DNA from: Myxococcales bacterium SG8_38 | GTDB lineage: Bacteria; Myxococcota_A; Polyangia; Polyangiales; Houyiibacteriaceae | NCBI GenBank assembly: GCA_001303415.1 | Contig: LJTN01000024.1 | Span: 1 to 53,591 of the forward strand | Length of the DNA: 53,591 nt | Direction of reading: 5' to 3' | Notes under the pieces: model-generated | Database searches by the model: none | Seen by the model: the letters and a program-made list of their open reading frames with translations, nothing else | What the model was told of the DNA's origin: nothing | In this document: one piece after another, positions 45,026-53,591 of the stretch | How the letters are laid out: each line of letters opens with the position of its first letter | Position numbering within the stretch: the first letter of the stretch is position 1 | Made by a program: the position numbers and the translations under genes

Positions 45026-45997
45026 ATGACGGAACCGCTACTCAGCCTCCGCCATTTGGTCGTGGCCTTCGACACGGACGAAGGCTACTTGAGAGCCGTC
45101 GACGACGTCTCGTTCGACGTGGCGCCCAGCAAGACGCTAGGCATCGTCGGCGAGAGCGGCTGCGGCAAGAGTGTCACCTCTCTGGCGATGATGCGCCTGA
45201 TTCCGAGCCCGCCGGGCTTCATCGAACGCGGCGAGGCGTGGTTCGAGGGGCGCGACCTTCTGCGCATTTCCGAGCCAGAGATGCGAAAGCTTCGAGGCGA
45301 CGAGATATCGATGATCTTCCAGGAACCGATGACATCGCTCAATCCGGTGTACACCGTAGGCTCGCAGATCATCGAAGCGATTCGTCTTCACCGGAATGTC
45401 AGTCGTCGCGCTGCCCGGGCCCGGGCGATCGAGCTCCTCGACCTGGTAGGCATTCCCGCCCCGTCGGAGCGAATCGATTCCTACCCTCACACGCTATCGG
45501 GCGGGATGCGTCAACGGGCCATGATCGCGATGGCGCTTGCCTGCGATCCCCGCCTGCTCATCGCTGACGAGCCCACGACGGCGCTCGACGTGACCATCCA
45601 AGCTCAGATATTGGATCTCTTGCGATCCCTGCAAGCCGAGCTCGGCATGAGCATCATCTTCATCAGCCACGATCTGGGGGTCATGGCCGAGTTCGCGCAC
45701 GAGATCGTCGTCATGTATGCGGGTCGAGTCGTCGAACGGGCCGAGACCCACGAGCTGTTCCGCAATCCGAGGCATCCGTACACGCGCGGCCTGCTCCAGA
45801 GCCTGCCGAGCGTGCGCAGTCGGGGGCACCGCCTACAAACCATTCCGGGGATCGTTCCTGACATGCGCACGCTTCCACCCGGTTGCCGGTTTCGAGACCG
45901 GTGCAGCTTCGCTCGAGAGGACTGCGGTGCCGATGAGCCGCAGCTGCGTCGAGTCGAACGAAGCGAGGTCGCATGCTTCTACGCGGAGCTGATTTGA
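45026..45997 (+). CDS. oppD: Oligopeptide/dipeptide ABC transporter ATPase (OppD/DppD type)
   Basis: 323 residues. Walker [10 protein letters not shown]-loop [15 protein letters not shown], signature LSGGMRQR, Walker [13 protein letters not shown] and the switch His in ISHDLG. The C-terminal Cys-rich extension ([16 protein letters not shown]) is typical of OppD/DppD ATPases and may bind an Fe-S cluster. The next ATPase overlaps by one base. No permease or binding-protein genes lie beside them here, so they must be elsewhere. Confidence 0.93.
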   Translation: MTEPLLSLRHLVVAFDTDEGYLRAVDDVSFDVAPSKTLGIVGESGCGKSVTSLAMMRLIPSPPGFIERGEAWFEGRDLLRISEPEMRKLRGDEISMIFQEPMTSLNPVYTVGSQIIEAIRLHRNVSRRAARARAIELLDLVGIPAPSERIDSYPHTLSGGMRQRAMIAMALACDPRLLIADEPTTALDVTIQAQILDLLRSLQAELGMSIIFISHDLGVMAEFAHEIVVMYAGRVVERAETHELFRNPRHPYTRGLLQSLPSVRSRGHRLQTIPGIVPDMRTLPPGCRFRDRCSFAREDCGADEPQLRRVERSEVACFYAELI

Positions 45998-46971
45998 TGA
46001 GCGCGCAGCCGATCGCGCGCGTCGAAGCGCTGTACAAGTCCTTTCGCGGTCCGTCCCGAGGCATTGGCCGGGGCCGTGCGGAGCTTCGTGCCGTGGACGG
46101 GGTGACTTTGGACGTCATGCCAGGAGAAACGCTGGGGCTCGTCGGCGAATCCGGCTGTGGCAAGAGCACGCTCGGCCGGCTTTTTCTTCGGCTCCACGAG
46201 CCGACCAGCGGACGCATCTACTTCGAGGGGCGAGACATCACCGAATTGTCGCAGTCGCAGCTCCGTCCCTATCGGCGCAAGATGCAGATCATCTTTCAGG
46301 ATCCATATAGCTCGCTCAACCCGCGCATGACCGTGCGGGCGGCATTGGCCGAGGCGCTGCGCGTGCACGGGATGGTCAGCTCGGCGTCCGACGAGCAGGA
46401 GCGGGTCGCCGCGCTGCTCGAGCGAGTCGGGTTACGCCCCGAGCACATGCGACGCTACCCGCACGAGTTCTCGGGCGGGCAGAGGCAGCGCATCGGGATC
46501 GCACGTGCTCTTGCGGTTTCGCCTCGCTTCATCGTAGCCGACGAGCCGGTGAGCGCGCTCGACGTCTCGATTCGTGCCCAGATTGTGAACCTGCTCAGCG
46601 ACCTGCAGGAAGAGCTCGGTTTGAGCTACCTGTTCATCGCCCACGATCTGCACGTCGTCGAGCACGTCAGCCGCCGTGTCGCAGTCATGTACCTCGGGCG
46701 CGTCGTCGAGCGTGCGACCTCTCAGCAGATCTATGAAGACCCCAGGCATCCCTATACGCGCGCCTTGCTGAGCGCCGCGCCGGTGCCGGACCCCGACGCG
46801 CACAAGCGGCGCCTGATCCTCGAAGGCGACGTACCAAGCCCGCTCAACCCGCCTAGAGGCTGCCCCTTCCACCCGCGTTGTCCGATCGCCGAAAAAGGAC
46901 TGTGTGATCGTGAGGTTCCTGCGCTTCGTGTGCTCGAGTCGGGGCACGAAGCGGCTTGCCACCTCGCCTGA
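45997..46971 (+). CDS. oppF: Oligopeptide/dipeptide ABC transporter ATPase (OppF/DppF type)
   Basis: 324 residues. Walker [10 protein letters not shown]-loop [12 protein letters not shown], signature FSGGQRQR, Walker [13 protein letters not shown] and H in IAHDLH, with C-terminal [16 protein letters not shown]. It is the partner ATPase of the preceding OppD-type gene (TGATG overlap). Together they drive peptide uptake through a separate permease. ATG at 45997 is used; an upstream in-frame ATG at 45973 lies inside oppD. Confidence 0.93.
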   Translation: MSAQPIARVEALYKSFRGPSRGIGRGRAELRAVDGVTLDVMPGETLGLVGESGCGKSTLGRLFLRLHEPTSGRIYFEGRDITELSQSQLRPYRRKMQIIFQDPYSSLNPRMTVRAALAEALRVHGMVSSASDEQERVAALLERVGLRPEHMRRYPHEFSGGQRQRIGIARALAVSPRFIVADEPVSALDVSIRAQIVNLLSDLQEELGLSYLFIAHDLHVVEHVSRRVAVMYLGRVVERATSQQIYEDPRHPYTRALLSAAPVPDPDAHKRRLILEGDVPSPLNPPRGCPFHPRCPIAEKGLCDREVPALRVLESGHEAACHLA

Positions 46972-47013
46972 TAGCGGTTGCGGTCCTCCGGGGCCCTGGG
47001 GTAACTAAGCGGG

Positions 47014-47667
47014 ATGGCAGAGCCCGCCGACGAGCTCGGCATCGAAGAGTACTACCGGAGCTTTTCGGCGGGGGCGACGCTCTACTATGCCGGGGCACCC
47101 GCCGACGAGCTGTACCTGATCCGGGACGGTCGGGTCCGGCTGCTGAAACGGTACCGAGGGCTCGAACGAAGCATGGGGCTGTTCGCGAGCGGGGACCTGG
47201 TGGGCGAGGAGGCCTTGATTCCGGGATCGCACCGCACCGCGACCGCCCAGGCGATCGAGCCGGTAACCGCGCTAGTCGTCGATGGTGACACTTTTCGTTC
47301 CTTGGTCCGTCACCGTCCCGAAGTCGGTGAGGGTGTGATGCAGCAGCTCGTGGTGCGGCTCCGTCGGGCGGAGGAGCAGATCGAGAACTTCCTTCTTCCG
47401 GACCCCACCATTCGCGTGCTGAACACCCTTTTGCATGCCGTCGAGGCGTCCCCTGACGGTCCCCTGCAGCTTTCTCCGCTCGAATTATCCACCCGAACTG
47501 CATTGGAGCTGGACCGAGTCAAAGCGGTCGTACGGCAGCTCCAGGACCGGGGCTACCTCACCGTGGGTGATCAAACGATCACCATCGGCGACGCGTCCGC
47601 CCTCCGCCAGCTCCACGATCTACTCACTCTCAAGGAAGACGTTCGGCACGGGCTGAGCTGTCGGTAA
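47014..47667 (+). CDS. Crp/Fnr-family transcription regulator
   Basis: 217 residues. N-terminal cyclic-nucleotide-binding fold (about 12-115): GATLYYAGAPADELYLIRDG and GEEALIPGSHRTATAQA, where the Glu and Arg of the phosphate cassette are present. A dimer helix precedes a C-terminal winged helix with ELSTRTALELDRVKAVVRQLQDRG. There are no Fnr-like cysteines, so a nucleotide or no ligand is likely. Target genes are unknown; no Crp-type site was identified nearby. Confidence 0.88.
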   Translation: MAEPADELGIEEYYRSFSAGATLYYAGAPADELYLIRDGRVRLLKRYRGLERSMGLFASGDLVGEEALIPGSHRTATAQAIEPVTALVVDGDTFRSLVRHRPEVGEGVMQQLVVRLRRAEEQIENFLLPDPTIRVLNTLLHAVEASPDGPLQLSPLELSTRTALELDRVKAVVRQLQDRGYLTVGDQTITIGDASALRQLHDLLTLKEDVRHGLSCR

Positions 47668-47717
47668 TCCGACACCCCTTCTTGACCTGGGTCCCGCGCC
47701 TAAGTACACCCCATCCT

Positions 47718-48509
47718 GTGCTTCGAATGTGGGGACTAGCGTGGCTGGCCTGTTTAGCCCTGGGGTGCGCGACGACATCGGGGGCCGGCACGCCGGATTC
47801 GGAACGTTCCTTCCGAGAATTCCAGCTGGCCGCCAGCCTTCGGGATGAAGGACAAACGGCGAGCGCCATCGAGCACCTGCGAAAGGCGCTCGACCTCGAC
47901 CCTGACAACGCGGAAGCGCACCTGTTGCTCGGCTTCATTCAGATGGAACGGCGGGACTACGAGAACGCGGAGCAACATTTGAGCAGGGGCATCAAGATCC
48001 TCGACAAGCAGAAGCGTGACGGCTCCACGCTTGCCGAGGCGCGCAACATCTACGGGCTCTGTCTCATCGAGCTGGGCCGCTACGAGGAAGCCACCGACGT
48101 GCTTCGACGGTCTGCCACCGACGAGCTCAACACGGCGCCACATCTTGCTTGGGGCAATCTTGGGCTGGCACAATTTCGAATGGGAGAATATCAGGAGGCT
48201 GTGAAGTCGACGATGGAGGCGGTTCGCATTCAACCGAGGTTCTGCATCGGGTACTACACGATGGGACAGGCGCTGTGGCACCTGCAGCAGCTCGAGGACG
48301 CGGAGCGTGCGCTCGTGAGCGCGCTCGAGGCCGATGAGTCTTGCAGAAGCGATCGACGGCTTCAGGGCGCTTGGCGGCTCCGCGGAGAGGTGCGCGCGCG
48401 CTTGGGCCATCGCCGTGACGCGATTGCCGACTTGGAGCGTTGCGTGGAGCTCGATCCCTATTCCAACGATGGACGCATGTGCCAAACTCTTCTCGAGGAT
48501 GCCCGATGA
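47718..48509 (+). CDS. TPR lipoprotein (PilF/PilW/Tgl-like)
   Basis: 263 residues. The signal peptide ends in lipobox LALGC; GTG 47718 is chosen because it leaves an Arg in the n-region, ATG 47727 being the alternative. At least five TPR repeats fill the mature part (AIEHLRKALDLDPDNAEAHL and so on). Size and layout match outer-membrane lipoproteins such as PilF/PilW or myxobacterial Tgl that help secretin assembly for type IV pili. No pil genes are in the window, so the role is tentative. The next gene is coupled by ATGA. Confidence 0.8.
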   Translation: MLRMWGLAWLACLALGCATTSGAGTPDSERSFREFQLAASLRDEGQTASAIEHLRKALDLDPDNAEAHLLLGFIQMERRDYENAEQHLSRGIKILDKQKRDGSTLAEARNIYGLCLIELGRYEEATDVLRRSATDELNTAPHLAWGNLGLAQFRMGEYQEAVKSTMEAVRIQPRFCIGYYTMGQALWHLQQLEDAERALVSALEADESCRSDRRLQGAWRLRGEVRARLGHRRDAIADLERCVELDPYSNDGRMCQTLLEDAR

Positions 48510-48997
48510 GCTGTGAATCGATCGGCGACTATTTGAAGAGCGAGCGGGAGACCCGAAGGCTCTCACTCGAAGAAGTATCGAGCACCACCCGCATTCCCCG
48601 AAGGACGCTCGAGTCACTCGAAGAGAACCGATTCGAGGAGCTTCCAAGTGGTGTATTCGTACGCGGCTTCATCAAAGCCTACGCCTCGGCCGTCGATATC
48701 GACGCGGGTGAGGTTTTGGCCCGATTTGACGAGCAAAGTCCCAAAAACACGGCTCCGCCGACGCTGGCCACCGTTCCGAGCCGACGGCGATACGGGGCTC
48801 TGCTGCTCGTGGTCACCACCGTTGCGGTGTTTGCGCTCATCGTCGCGACCTTCGCGCTCGCTCGGCGAGCGCCTGCCCAGGATGATGCGATTGAGCTATC
48901 CTCCGCGGTGCCGTGCCGAGCCGAAATCGTCAAAGTCGAGCGCTCCTTCTGCGATCGGTTGATTACCGCGACTCCGACCGAATCGTCACGCTCCTGA
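48506..48997 (+). CDS. RodZ-like helix-turn-helix membrane protein
   Basis: 163 residues. An N-terminal HTH (about 5-75) has SIGDYLKSERETRRLSLEEVSSTTRIPRRTL and FVRGFIKAYA, as in RodZ, which links MreB to the wall machinery. A single membrane helix follows (about 98-118). The normal periplasmic domain is missing; only about 45 residues remain and the last 28 codons overlap recO in another frame. It is coupled to the TPR lipoprotein by ATGA. Either a short variant or a truncated gene. Confidence 0.78.
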   Translation: MSCESIGDYLKSERETRRLSLEEVSSTTRIPRRTLESLEENRFEELPSGVFVRGFIKAYASAVDIDAGEVLARFDEQSPKNTAPPTLATVPSRRRYGALLLVVTTVAVFALIVATFALARRAPAQDDAIELSSAVPCRAEIVKVERSFCDRLITATPTESSRS

Positions 48998-49671
48998 CGG
49001 AAGACTTCGGCAAGATTTCGGCTCTGGCTCGAGGAGCGCGGAAGAGCCAACGTCGCTTCGGGGGCGCGCTGCAGCCCTACGTCTTGATGAATGCGTGCTT
49101 CCGGCCGGGCCGCGGCGAGCTAGCGCACTTGGATCGCGTGTCGGTGGAACGCTCGTTCCTGGGAATCCTCCGAAGCTTGAAATCGATTGGCGCAGCGGGG
49201 GCAGCGCTAGCGGTCATCCGTGAACGCGTGCCCGACCACGAGCCGGAGCCTGCCGTATTCGAGACCGCCGTTCGGTTCTTGGCTGCGCTCGACCAAGGCG
49301 CGCCTGTCGAAGAGTCTCTGCTGTCGATGCAGATTCGCGTGCTGACGTTGCTGGGTTTCGCACCGACCCTTGACCGCTGCGTCCATTGCGGCAAGACGCC
49401 AGCCCGAGGTCGTGCCGCGTCTTTCGACGCTGCGAGAGGAGGGATCGTCTGCAAGGCATGCGGTGGAGGCCGTGTGATTCTGTCAGCTGGTGCGCTCCGA
49501 CGTTGGGGAGCGTTGCAGTCGACGTCTGATCTTCCCGAGGAACGGTGGCCGGAACGGGAACGCCAGCAGATTCACGATGCGCTGGCCCAGCTCGACGCGC
49601 TGCACGCGACGGTCACGGTCCGTGAACGAACCGCCGCCGCTTCCGGCCGCTGGGAGGGCGGAATTTCATGA
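48913..49671 (+). CDS. recO: DNA repair protein RecO
   Basis: 252 residues, single-strand annealing and RecF-pathway mediator. The N-terminal OB fold begins SRALLLRSVDYRDSDRIVTL and contains FGKISALARGARKS. The zinc finger is CVHC and CKAC. GTG at 48913 starts the OB fold as expected. It overlaps the 3' end of the RodZ-like gene by 85 bases, an unusually long overlap. The DUF971 gene follows with ATGA. Confidence 0.92.
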   Translation: MPSRNRQSRALLLRSVDYRDSDRIVTLLTEDFGKISALARGARKSQRRFGGALQPYVLMNACFRPGRGELAHLDRVSVERSFLGILRSLKSIGAAGAALAVIRERVPDHEPEPAVFETAVRFLAALDQGAPVEESLLSMQIRVLTLLGFAPTLDRCVHCGKTPARGRAASFDAARGGIVCKACGGGRVILSAGALRRWGALQSTSDLPEERWPERERQQIHDALAQLDALHATVTVRERTAAASGRWEGGIS

Positions 49672-50009
49672 GTGACGCTGTGGAGCCGGTGGAGCTGCGG
49701 GCTCCAAGAGGCGCCCGTGTCATGGAAATCGATTGGGCAGACGGTCATCTCGGCATCTACCCACACGAGCTCGTGCGCGGCTTTTGTCCATGTGCGCACT
49801 GCCAAGGGCATGATGGCCCCATTCGATACGTGGGAGGTGGCGACCTCGAGTTGGTCGACGTGCAGCCGGTCGGCAACTACGCCCTCCGGTTGGTGTGGGG
49901 TGACGGTCATCAGACCGGAATCTACAGCTATCGTTTCCTTCGGAGCCTGTGCGCCTGTTCATCCTGCGCCGTCGAGGACCCCAAATCACGCTCGTTTTGG
50001 CGTGAATAG
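49668..50009 (+). CDS. DUF971-domain protein
   Basis: 113 residues. DUF971 is the N-terminal domain of gamma-butyrobetaine-hydroxylase-like proteins, here alone. Cys motifs FCPCAHCQGH and LCACSSC likely bind a metal. The family also has links to iron-sulfur cluster handling, but the function is not established. It is coupled to recO (ATGA) and ends 50 bp before cheY, so it belongs to the upstream run. Confidence 0.85.
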   Translation: MSDAVEPVELRAPRGARVMEIDWADGHLGIYPHELVRGFCPCAHCQGHDGPIRYVGGGDLELVDVQPVGNYALRLVWGDGHQTGIYSYRFLRSLCACSSCAVEDPKSRSFWRE

Positions 50010-50059
50010 AAGCAGTCGCCCCCGCTCTCGCTCTGTTACCATGTTCAAGGGGGGACGGA

Positions 50060-50452
50060 GTGGCCTATCACGCTCTCATCGTAGACGACAGCAGCGCCGT
50101 GCGCGCGTTCGTCCGCGCCTCGCTCGAGGATGCGGGCTTTGCGAGGGTTCAGGAAGCTGAAACGGGGTTCGAAGCACTGCGACTTCTAGCTTCCAACACC
50201 TTTGACGTCGTGATCGTCGACATCAACATGCCCGACATCAACGGGCTGGAGCTGCTTGCTTTCATGAAGAAGAGCCCGAGGCAGCAAGCTGCCCGCAAGG
50301 TCTTGATCAGCACGCAGGTGGGCGGCCCCAATTCGAAGAGGGGCACCGACCTCGGCGCGGATGCTTTCCTCCAAAAGCCATTCGAGGTCGATGAGCTTCG
50401 GTCACTGATTCGCGGCCTGCTGGATCGTGGCTCCGAAGAGGTTTCTGGATGA
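50060..50452 (+). CDS. cheY: CheY-like response regulator
   Basis: 130-residue single receiver domain. Acidic pair D9 and D10, phosphoacceptor D54 (VIVDINMPD), Thr/Ser switch position in LISTQVGG and K106 in QKPF. There is no output domain. The GTG start follows a GGGGGACGGA site. It is coupled to cheA by ATGA, so it is likely the main phosphoryl acceptor or one of several. Confidence 0.92.
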   Translation: MAYHALIVDDSSAVRAFVRASLEDAGFARVQEAETGFEALRLLASNTFDVVIVDINMPDINGLELLAFMKKSPRQQAARKVLISTQVGGPNSKRGTDLGADAFLQKPFEVDELRSLIRGLLDRGSEEVSG

Positions 50453-52521
50453 GCGATCCGCGCGACAACGTCCAACAAGAGTTTCTGGCCGAGGCGCACG
50501 AGCTGGTCGAGGCCTTGTCGCGCGATCTGCTGCTGCTCGACGAGGCTCAGCACCGCAACGAGCGGCCGCAGCCGGCGCTCATCAACGAGATCTTTCGCAG
50601 TGTCCACACCCTCAAGGGCATTGCAGGCATGTTCGGGTATAGACACGTGGGCGCAGTTGCGCACGCGCTCGAGGATCTGCTGGATGACCTTCGGCTCGGT
50701 CGCATCTCGGTGGACGAAAGGGTCCTCGACTTGCTTTTCGATTCGGTCGAGCGGTTCCAACGTCTGCTGGGGCTCGAGGACCCGCAATCTCCCGAGGAAG
50801 AAGCCGGCGTCCGAGCCTACGTCGAGGCAGTCCGTTCGATTGGTCATGCGGCTCACGAAGAACAGGGCGATCCCCTCGATAGGTATGCGATTGGCGCGGC
50901 CGTTCTCTCGGTGCTCACGGAGTACGAGGAGCACCGGCTCCGGGCTTGCATCCGCGAGGGGCTCCAGCTCTTTCGCCTCCGTGCGTCGTTCAACCTGACT
51001 GCAATCGACGATTCGATCGAGACGCTTCGAGAGGTGGCGCGCGACGACGCGGAGATCATCACCTACCTGCCCAGCATGGAGGGAGGCAACGAGGAAACCA
51101 TCGAGCTGGTGGTCTTGCTGGCAAGCCGCGTTCCCGAGCACGAGCTTCGGGCGCATTTCGAAGGCCGATATGGGACGATCGAGCCGGTCGAGGAACGGAC
51201 TCATCTTCCCACGCTGCCGCCGCGCCGGACGTCGATTCCGTCGGCGGCCCCGAGCATGGCCCCTGCACCCGAGGACGACGCCCTCCATGCGTCGGCCCGC
51301 TCGGTCGCAGATTCGGTTCGTGTGGACATTCGCAAGCTGGATCACCTCATGAACGTAGTCGGTGAGCTGGCGCTGGTGCGAAGCGCCGTCAACCGCATCG
51401 TGGATCACTTCAAAGGCCAGTCCGTGCACCGGCAGTCGGTGACGGACCTGGATCGCGTCGGCCGTGTTTTCGAGCGGCAACTGTCCGAGCTTCGCGCCGG
51501 GATCCTCGATGTGCGCATGGTCCCGCTCGGTCAGGTGTTTGGCAAGCTTGCTCGCATCGTCCGCCAAGCAGCGCGCGAGCACGGGAAAGAGGTTCGTCTG
51601 GTAGTCACGGGCGCCAACACGGAGGTCGACAAGCTGATCGTCGAAGAGCTGGCGGACCCGTTGATGCACCTGATCCGCAATGCGATCGACCACGGAATCG
51701 AGCAATCGGGGGAGCGTACGCTCGCCAACAAGCGCCTGGAGGGCACGCTTGCAATCAACGCCTACCACAAGGGAAGCAACGTCGTCATCGAAGTGGAAGA
51801 CGACGGCGCCGGCATGAACCCCCACGAGGTGCGGGACGCTGCCATTGCTCGCGGATTGCTGAGCGCCGAAGCGAGTCGGGAGCTGTCGCGCCAGGAGATG
51901 TTGAACCTGGTGTTCTTGCCCGGCCTCAGCACGAGCTCGCAGATCACCGGCATGTCCGGCCGGGGCGTCGGTATGGACGTGGTCAAGACCAACATCTTGC
52001 GGATGGGGGGGATGATCTCGATCGCCAGCGAGCTCGGCACCGGCACCAAGGTCACCATCACACTGCCGATTACACTCGCAATCATTCGAGCGCTGCTCGT
52101 GACGATTGCCTCCCGTACTTTCGCCCTTCCGATCACCGCCGTCCGGGAAGCGATCCCCTATCGGCCTCGAGACGTTCGCACCATCGACGGTCGAGAGGTC
52201 ATGACCCTTCGCGGAGAGACCCTCGCGATTTGCGATCTCGCGCGCCTCTTTGGATTTCGCCGCCCGAGCCGCCGAGAGGGGCGATTCATCGTCGTGGGCT
52301 CCATGGGAAACCGGGAGCTCGGGTTCGTCGTCGACCAACTGCAGGGACAAGACGACGTGATCATCAAATCCCTGGGCAAGAGCCTTTCATCGGTTCGCGG
52401 CTTCGCGGGAGCCACCGATCTAGGTGATCAGAAAGTCGCGCTCGTGCTCGATGCGCCAGCCCTCTTCAGCGAGTACTTCGATGGGCCCAACGTGCTGCGG
52501 GCCATGGAGACGAGCCCATGA
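50449..52521 (+). CDS. cheA: Chemotaxis histidine kinase CheA
   Basis: 690 residues. HPt domain with H53 in SVHTLKGIAG, a spacer region (about 110-270) with no recognised P2 fold, then P3 dimerisation (RKLDHLMNVVGELALVRSAV), HATPase with NAIDHGIE, DDGAGM and GRGVGMDVV, and a CheW-like regulatory domain at the end (about 540-690). Coupled by ATGA to cheY and to the first cheW. No receptor, CheR or CheB gene is in the window. Confidence 0.94.
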   Translation: MSDPRDNVQQEFLAEAHELVEALSRDLLLLDEAQHRNERPQPALINEIFRSVHTLKGIAGMFGYRHVGAVAHALEDLLDDLRLGRISVDERVLDLLFDSVERFQRLLGLEDPQSPEEEAGVRAYVEAVRSIGHAAHEEQGDPLDRYAIGAAVLSVLTEYEEHRLRACIREGLQLFRLRASFNLTAIDDSIETLREVARDDAEIITYLPSMEGGNEETIELVVLLASRVPEHELRAHFEGRYGTIEPVEERTHLPTLPPRRTSIPSAAPSMAPAPEDDALHASARSVADSVRVDIRKLDHLMNVVGELALVRSAVNRIVDHFKGQSVHRQSVTDLDRVGRVFERQLSELRAGILDVRMVPLGQVFGKLARIVRQAAREHGKEVRLVVTGANTEVDKLIVEELADPLMHLIRNAIDHGIEQSGERTLANKRLEGTLAINAYHKGSNVVIEVEDDGAGMNPHEVRDAAIARGLLSAEASRELSRQEMLNLVFLPGLSTSSQITGMSGRGVGMDVVKTNILRMGGMISIASELGTGTKVTITLPITLAIIRALLVTIASRTFALPITAVREAIPYRPRDVRTIDGREVMTLRGETLAICDLARLFGFRRPSRREGRFIVVGSMGNRELGFVVDQLQGQDDVIIKSLGKSLSSVRGFAGATDLGDQKVALVLDAPALFSEYFDGPNVLRAMETSP

Positions 52522-53012
52522 GCCAGGCAGCGCAAAAGGCGACGCTTGCGCCAGATCCGGACAGCGAGACCGGGGCCGTGGCCATGTTGGCGGTCACGGC
52601 AGATGACGAGCTCTATGGATTTCCGCTTTCGTCCGTGCGTGAGATCCTCGTACCTCCTCCGCTGACCGAGGTTCCGCGGGCGCCTGCGCCGGTGTTGGGC
52701 ATCATCGCGGTGCGCGGTCAGATCATCACTGTCATCGATCTGCCGAAGATCCTGAATCTCCGGGTGGAGCAGAGAGCACCCTGCGGGCGGGTGCTGCTGG
52801 TCGACACTGGTGAGGAGCTCATCGGGGTGGCCGTCGATCGAGTGATTCAGGTGTACCGAATGGAGCCGCGTCAGATCGAGTACGCGAGCGCGATGGGAAC
52901 GGAGCTTTCCGACTACGTCCTAGGCATCGGACGTCTCGCTTCGACACCGGGAACCGCCGAGGAGATGCTGATTCTGATCGATCCGCTTTCCCTCTTGGGG
53001 AGATTCAAATGA
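52518..53012 (+). CDS. cheW: CheW scaffold protein 1
   Basis: 164-residue CheW-like SH3-type double barrel (YGFPLSSVREILVPPPLTEVPRAP, LGIIAVRGQIITVIDLPKIL). It couples receptors to CheA. Coupled to cheA by ATGA and to the second CheW by ATGA. The two CheW paralogs differ enough to serve different receptors or array positions. Confidence 0.9.
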   Translation: MSQAAQKATLAPDPDSETGAVAMLAVTADDELYGFPLSSVREILVPPPLTEVPRAPAPVLGIIAVRGQIITVIDLPKILNLRVEQRAPCGRVLLVDTGEELIGVAVDRVIQVYRMEPRQIEYASAMGTELSDYVLGIGRLASTPGTAEEMLILIDPLSLLGRFK

Positions 53013-53509
53013 GAGGCGGGCGAGCATACGCGGCGACGCTTGCCAAGGACCTGGTGGGGGTCGAGGTGGGTTCGGTGTCCTACGCCATCGAAGTCGCACG
53101 TGTCCGGGAGATCGTGAAACCGCACGGCATCATCGAGCTTCCGCGCCGACGCGATTTCGTTCTCGGCGTCGCCGAGTACCGCGATCAGGTCGTGCCCGTC
53201 GTCGATCTGAGGTCGTTTTTCGGCCTCGCGCCGCAACGGAGCGGCCGGAGGACGAAATGGGTCATCCTCGAAGCCACGGAGGGGGTGGTCGCCGTCGTGG
53301 TCGACGCCGTTCTCGACGTATTTTCTTCGGCGGAGAATCCTCAGCGCGCGGTGCCCGTGCTCGATGAGCGCCATCGCGAGCGCGGGATCAAGTCCGCGTA
53401 CCGTCACGGGGACCGGCTCGTATTTCTCCTCGATGCCAATCAGCTTGCAGCGCCCGCTGCCGACGTGCCGCGAGACGAGCCCTCGCTTCTGCCCTCGGAG
53501 TCGCCATGA
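53009..53509 (+). CDS. cheW: CheW scaffold protein 2
   Basis: 166-residue CheW-like protein (VSYAIEVARVREIVKPHGIIELPRR, FVLGVAEYRDQVVPVVDLRSFFG). It has a long basic loop after DLRSFFGLAPQ and a C-terminal extension to SESP. Tandem CheW genes point to a multi-scaffold array. It overlaps the next gene by four bases. Confidence 0.9.
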   Translation: MRGGRAYAATLAKDLVGVEVGSVSYAIEVARVREIVKPHGIIELPRRRDFVLGVAEYRDQVVPVVDLRSFFGLAPQRSGRRTKWVILEATEGVVAVVVDAVLDVFSSAENPQRAVPVLDERHRERGIKSAYRHGDRLVFLLDANQLAAPAADVPRDEPSLLPSESP

Positions 53510-53591
53510 CTCGGAATCCACTCGAAGCGGCGCTTCATTCCGCCGACCCGGACGTTCGGCGCCAGGCTGTCCATCAGATGAGCCTCCGGCC
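53506..53591 (+). CDS. Probable HEAT-repeat protein, partial (cut by window end)
   Basis: Only the first 28 codons are present. The visible part reads like the start of a HEAT or PBS-type repeat (ALHSADPDVRRQAVHQM). It begins with ATG overlapping the second CheW stop (ATGA), so it is in the chemosensory operon. A repeat protein in such a position could be a scaffold or adaptor, but the rest is outside the window. Confidence 0.55.
   Translation, partial: MTRNPLEAALHSADPDVRRQAVHQMSLR

Noticed and set aside
50149..52350. 733-codon minus-strand frame opposite cheA
   Set aside because: CheA motifs are clear on the plus strand; the antisense frame is low in structure and expected in high-GC DNA.

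Overview
The window looks like a chromosomal stretch of a Gram-negative, high-GC deltaproteobacterial-type genome, most likely a myxobacterium (Myxococcota). The signs are three Hanks-type Ser/Thr kinases with different accessory domains (zinc ribbons plus AAA plus TPR; coiled coil; GYF_2-like plus DUF4388-like), a protein ending in the myxobacterial MXAN_5187-type C-terminal domain, many lipoproteins, two multiheme cytochromes fused to repeat domains, an RpoH-like sigma factor and a CheY-CheA-CheW-CheW cluster. GTG and TTG starts are frequent, and many genes overlap as ATGA or GTGA, so operons are tightly packed.

Layout. 1-2.4 kb: a repeat-bearing end, a polytopic membrane protein and divergent bioB. 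2.4-9.6 kb: iron storage (bfd, bfr), phosphoglucomutase, an SDR oxidoreductase, serine acetyltransferase, an acyl carrier protein divergent from an alpha-oxoamine synthase (possible serine palmitoyltransferase), a MaoC hydratase and a DUF502 protein. 9.6-13.2 kb: a DMT exporter, a chlorite-dismutase/HemQ-like protein and aroC. 13.2-17 kb: a minus-strand operon with a lipoprotein, an MlaE-type permease, a five-heme cytochrome-TPR lipoprotein and a tail-anchored small protein. 17.1-24.1 kb: a 1002-residue kinase-AAA-TPR regulator, a lipoprotein, tsaD and priA, followed by a 177-bp nested palindrome. 24.4-28.3 kb: a ketosteroid-dehydrogenase-like flavoprotein with a KstR-like palindrome upstream, then def, fmt and a cobalamin adenosyltransferase. 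28.3-32.7 kb: an eight-heme cytochrome-HEAT-TPR lipoprotein coupled to a small barrel-like protein and cardiolipin synthase. 32.9-37.5 kb: an MXAN_5187-type membrane protein, a periplasmic protein, a lipid kinase and FabH, all on the minus strand. 37.6-38.1 kb: tRNA-Leu(CAA) and more copies of the repeat from the left end. 38.1-44.1 kb: two head-to-head kinases, an N-formylglutamate-amidohydrolase-family protein and a sigma factor. 44.2-53.6 kb: a LolB-like lipoprotein, two oligopeptide ABC ATPases, a Crp-type regulator, a coupled TPR-lipoprotein / RodZ-like / recO / DUF971 run, and the chemosensory operon, cut by the window end inside a probable HEAT-repeat gene.

Most genes are housekeeping or lineage-typical. 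The less ordinary signals are: a dispersed three-box repeat (left end and next to tRNA-Leu); a MITE- or REPIN-like nested palindrome after priA; a KstR-type operator candidate; a hairpin carrying the stop codons of two convergent genes; a long inverted repeat between the acyl carrier protein and oxoamine synthase genes; a bacterioferritin lacking the usual ferroxidase His130; and the cytochrome-HEAT-TPR / barrel / cardiolipin synthase operon. No rRNA, CRISPR array, transposase gene or prophage was seen.
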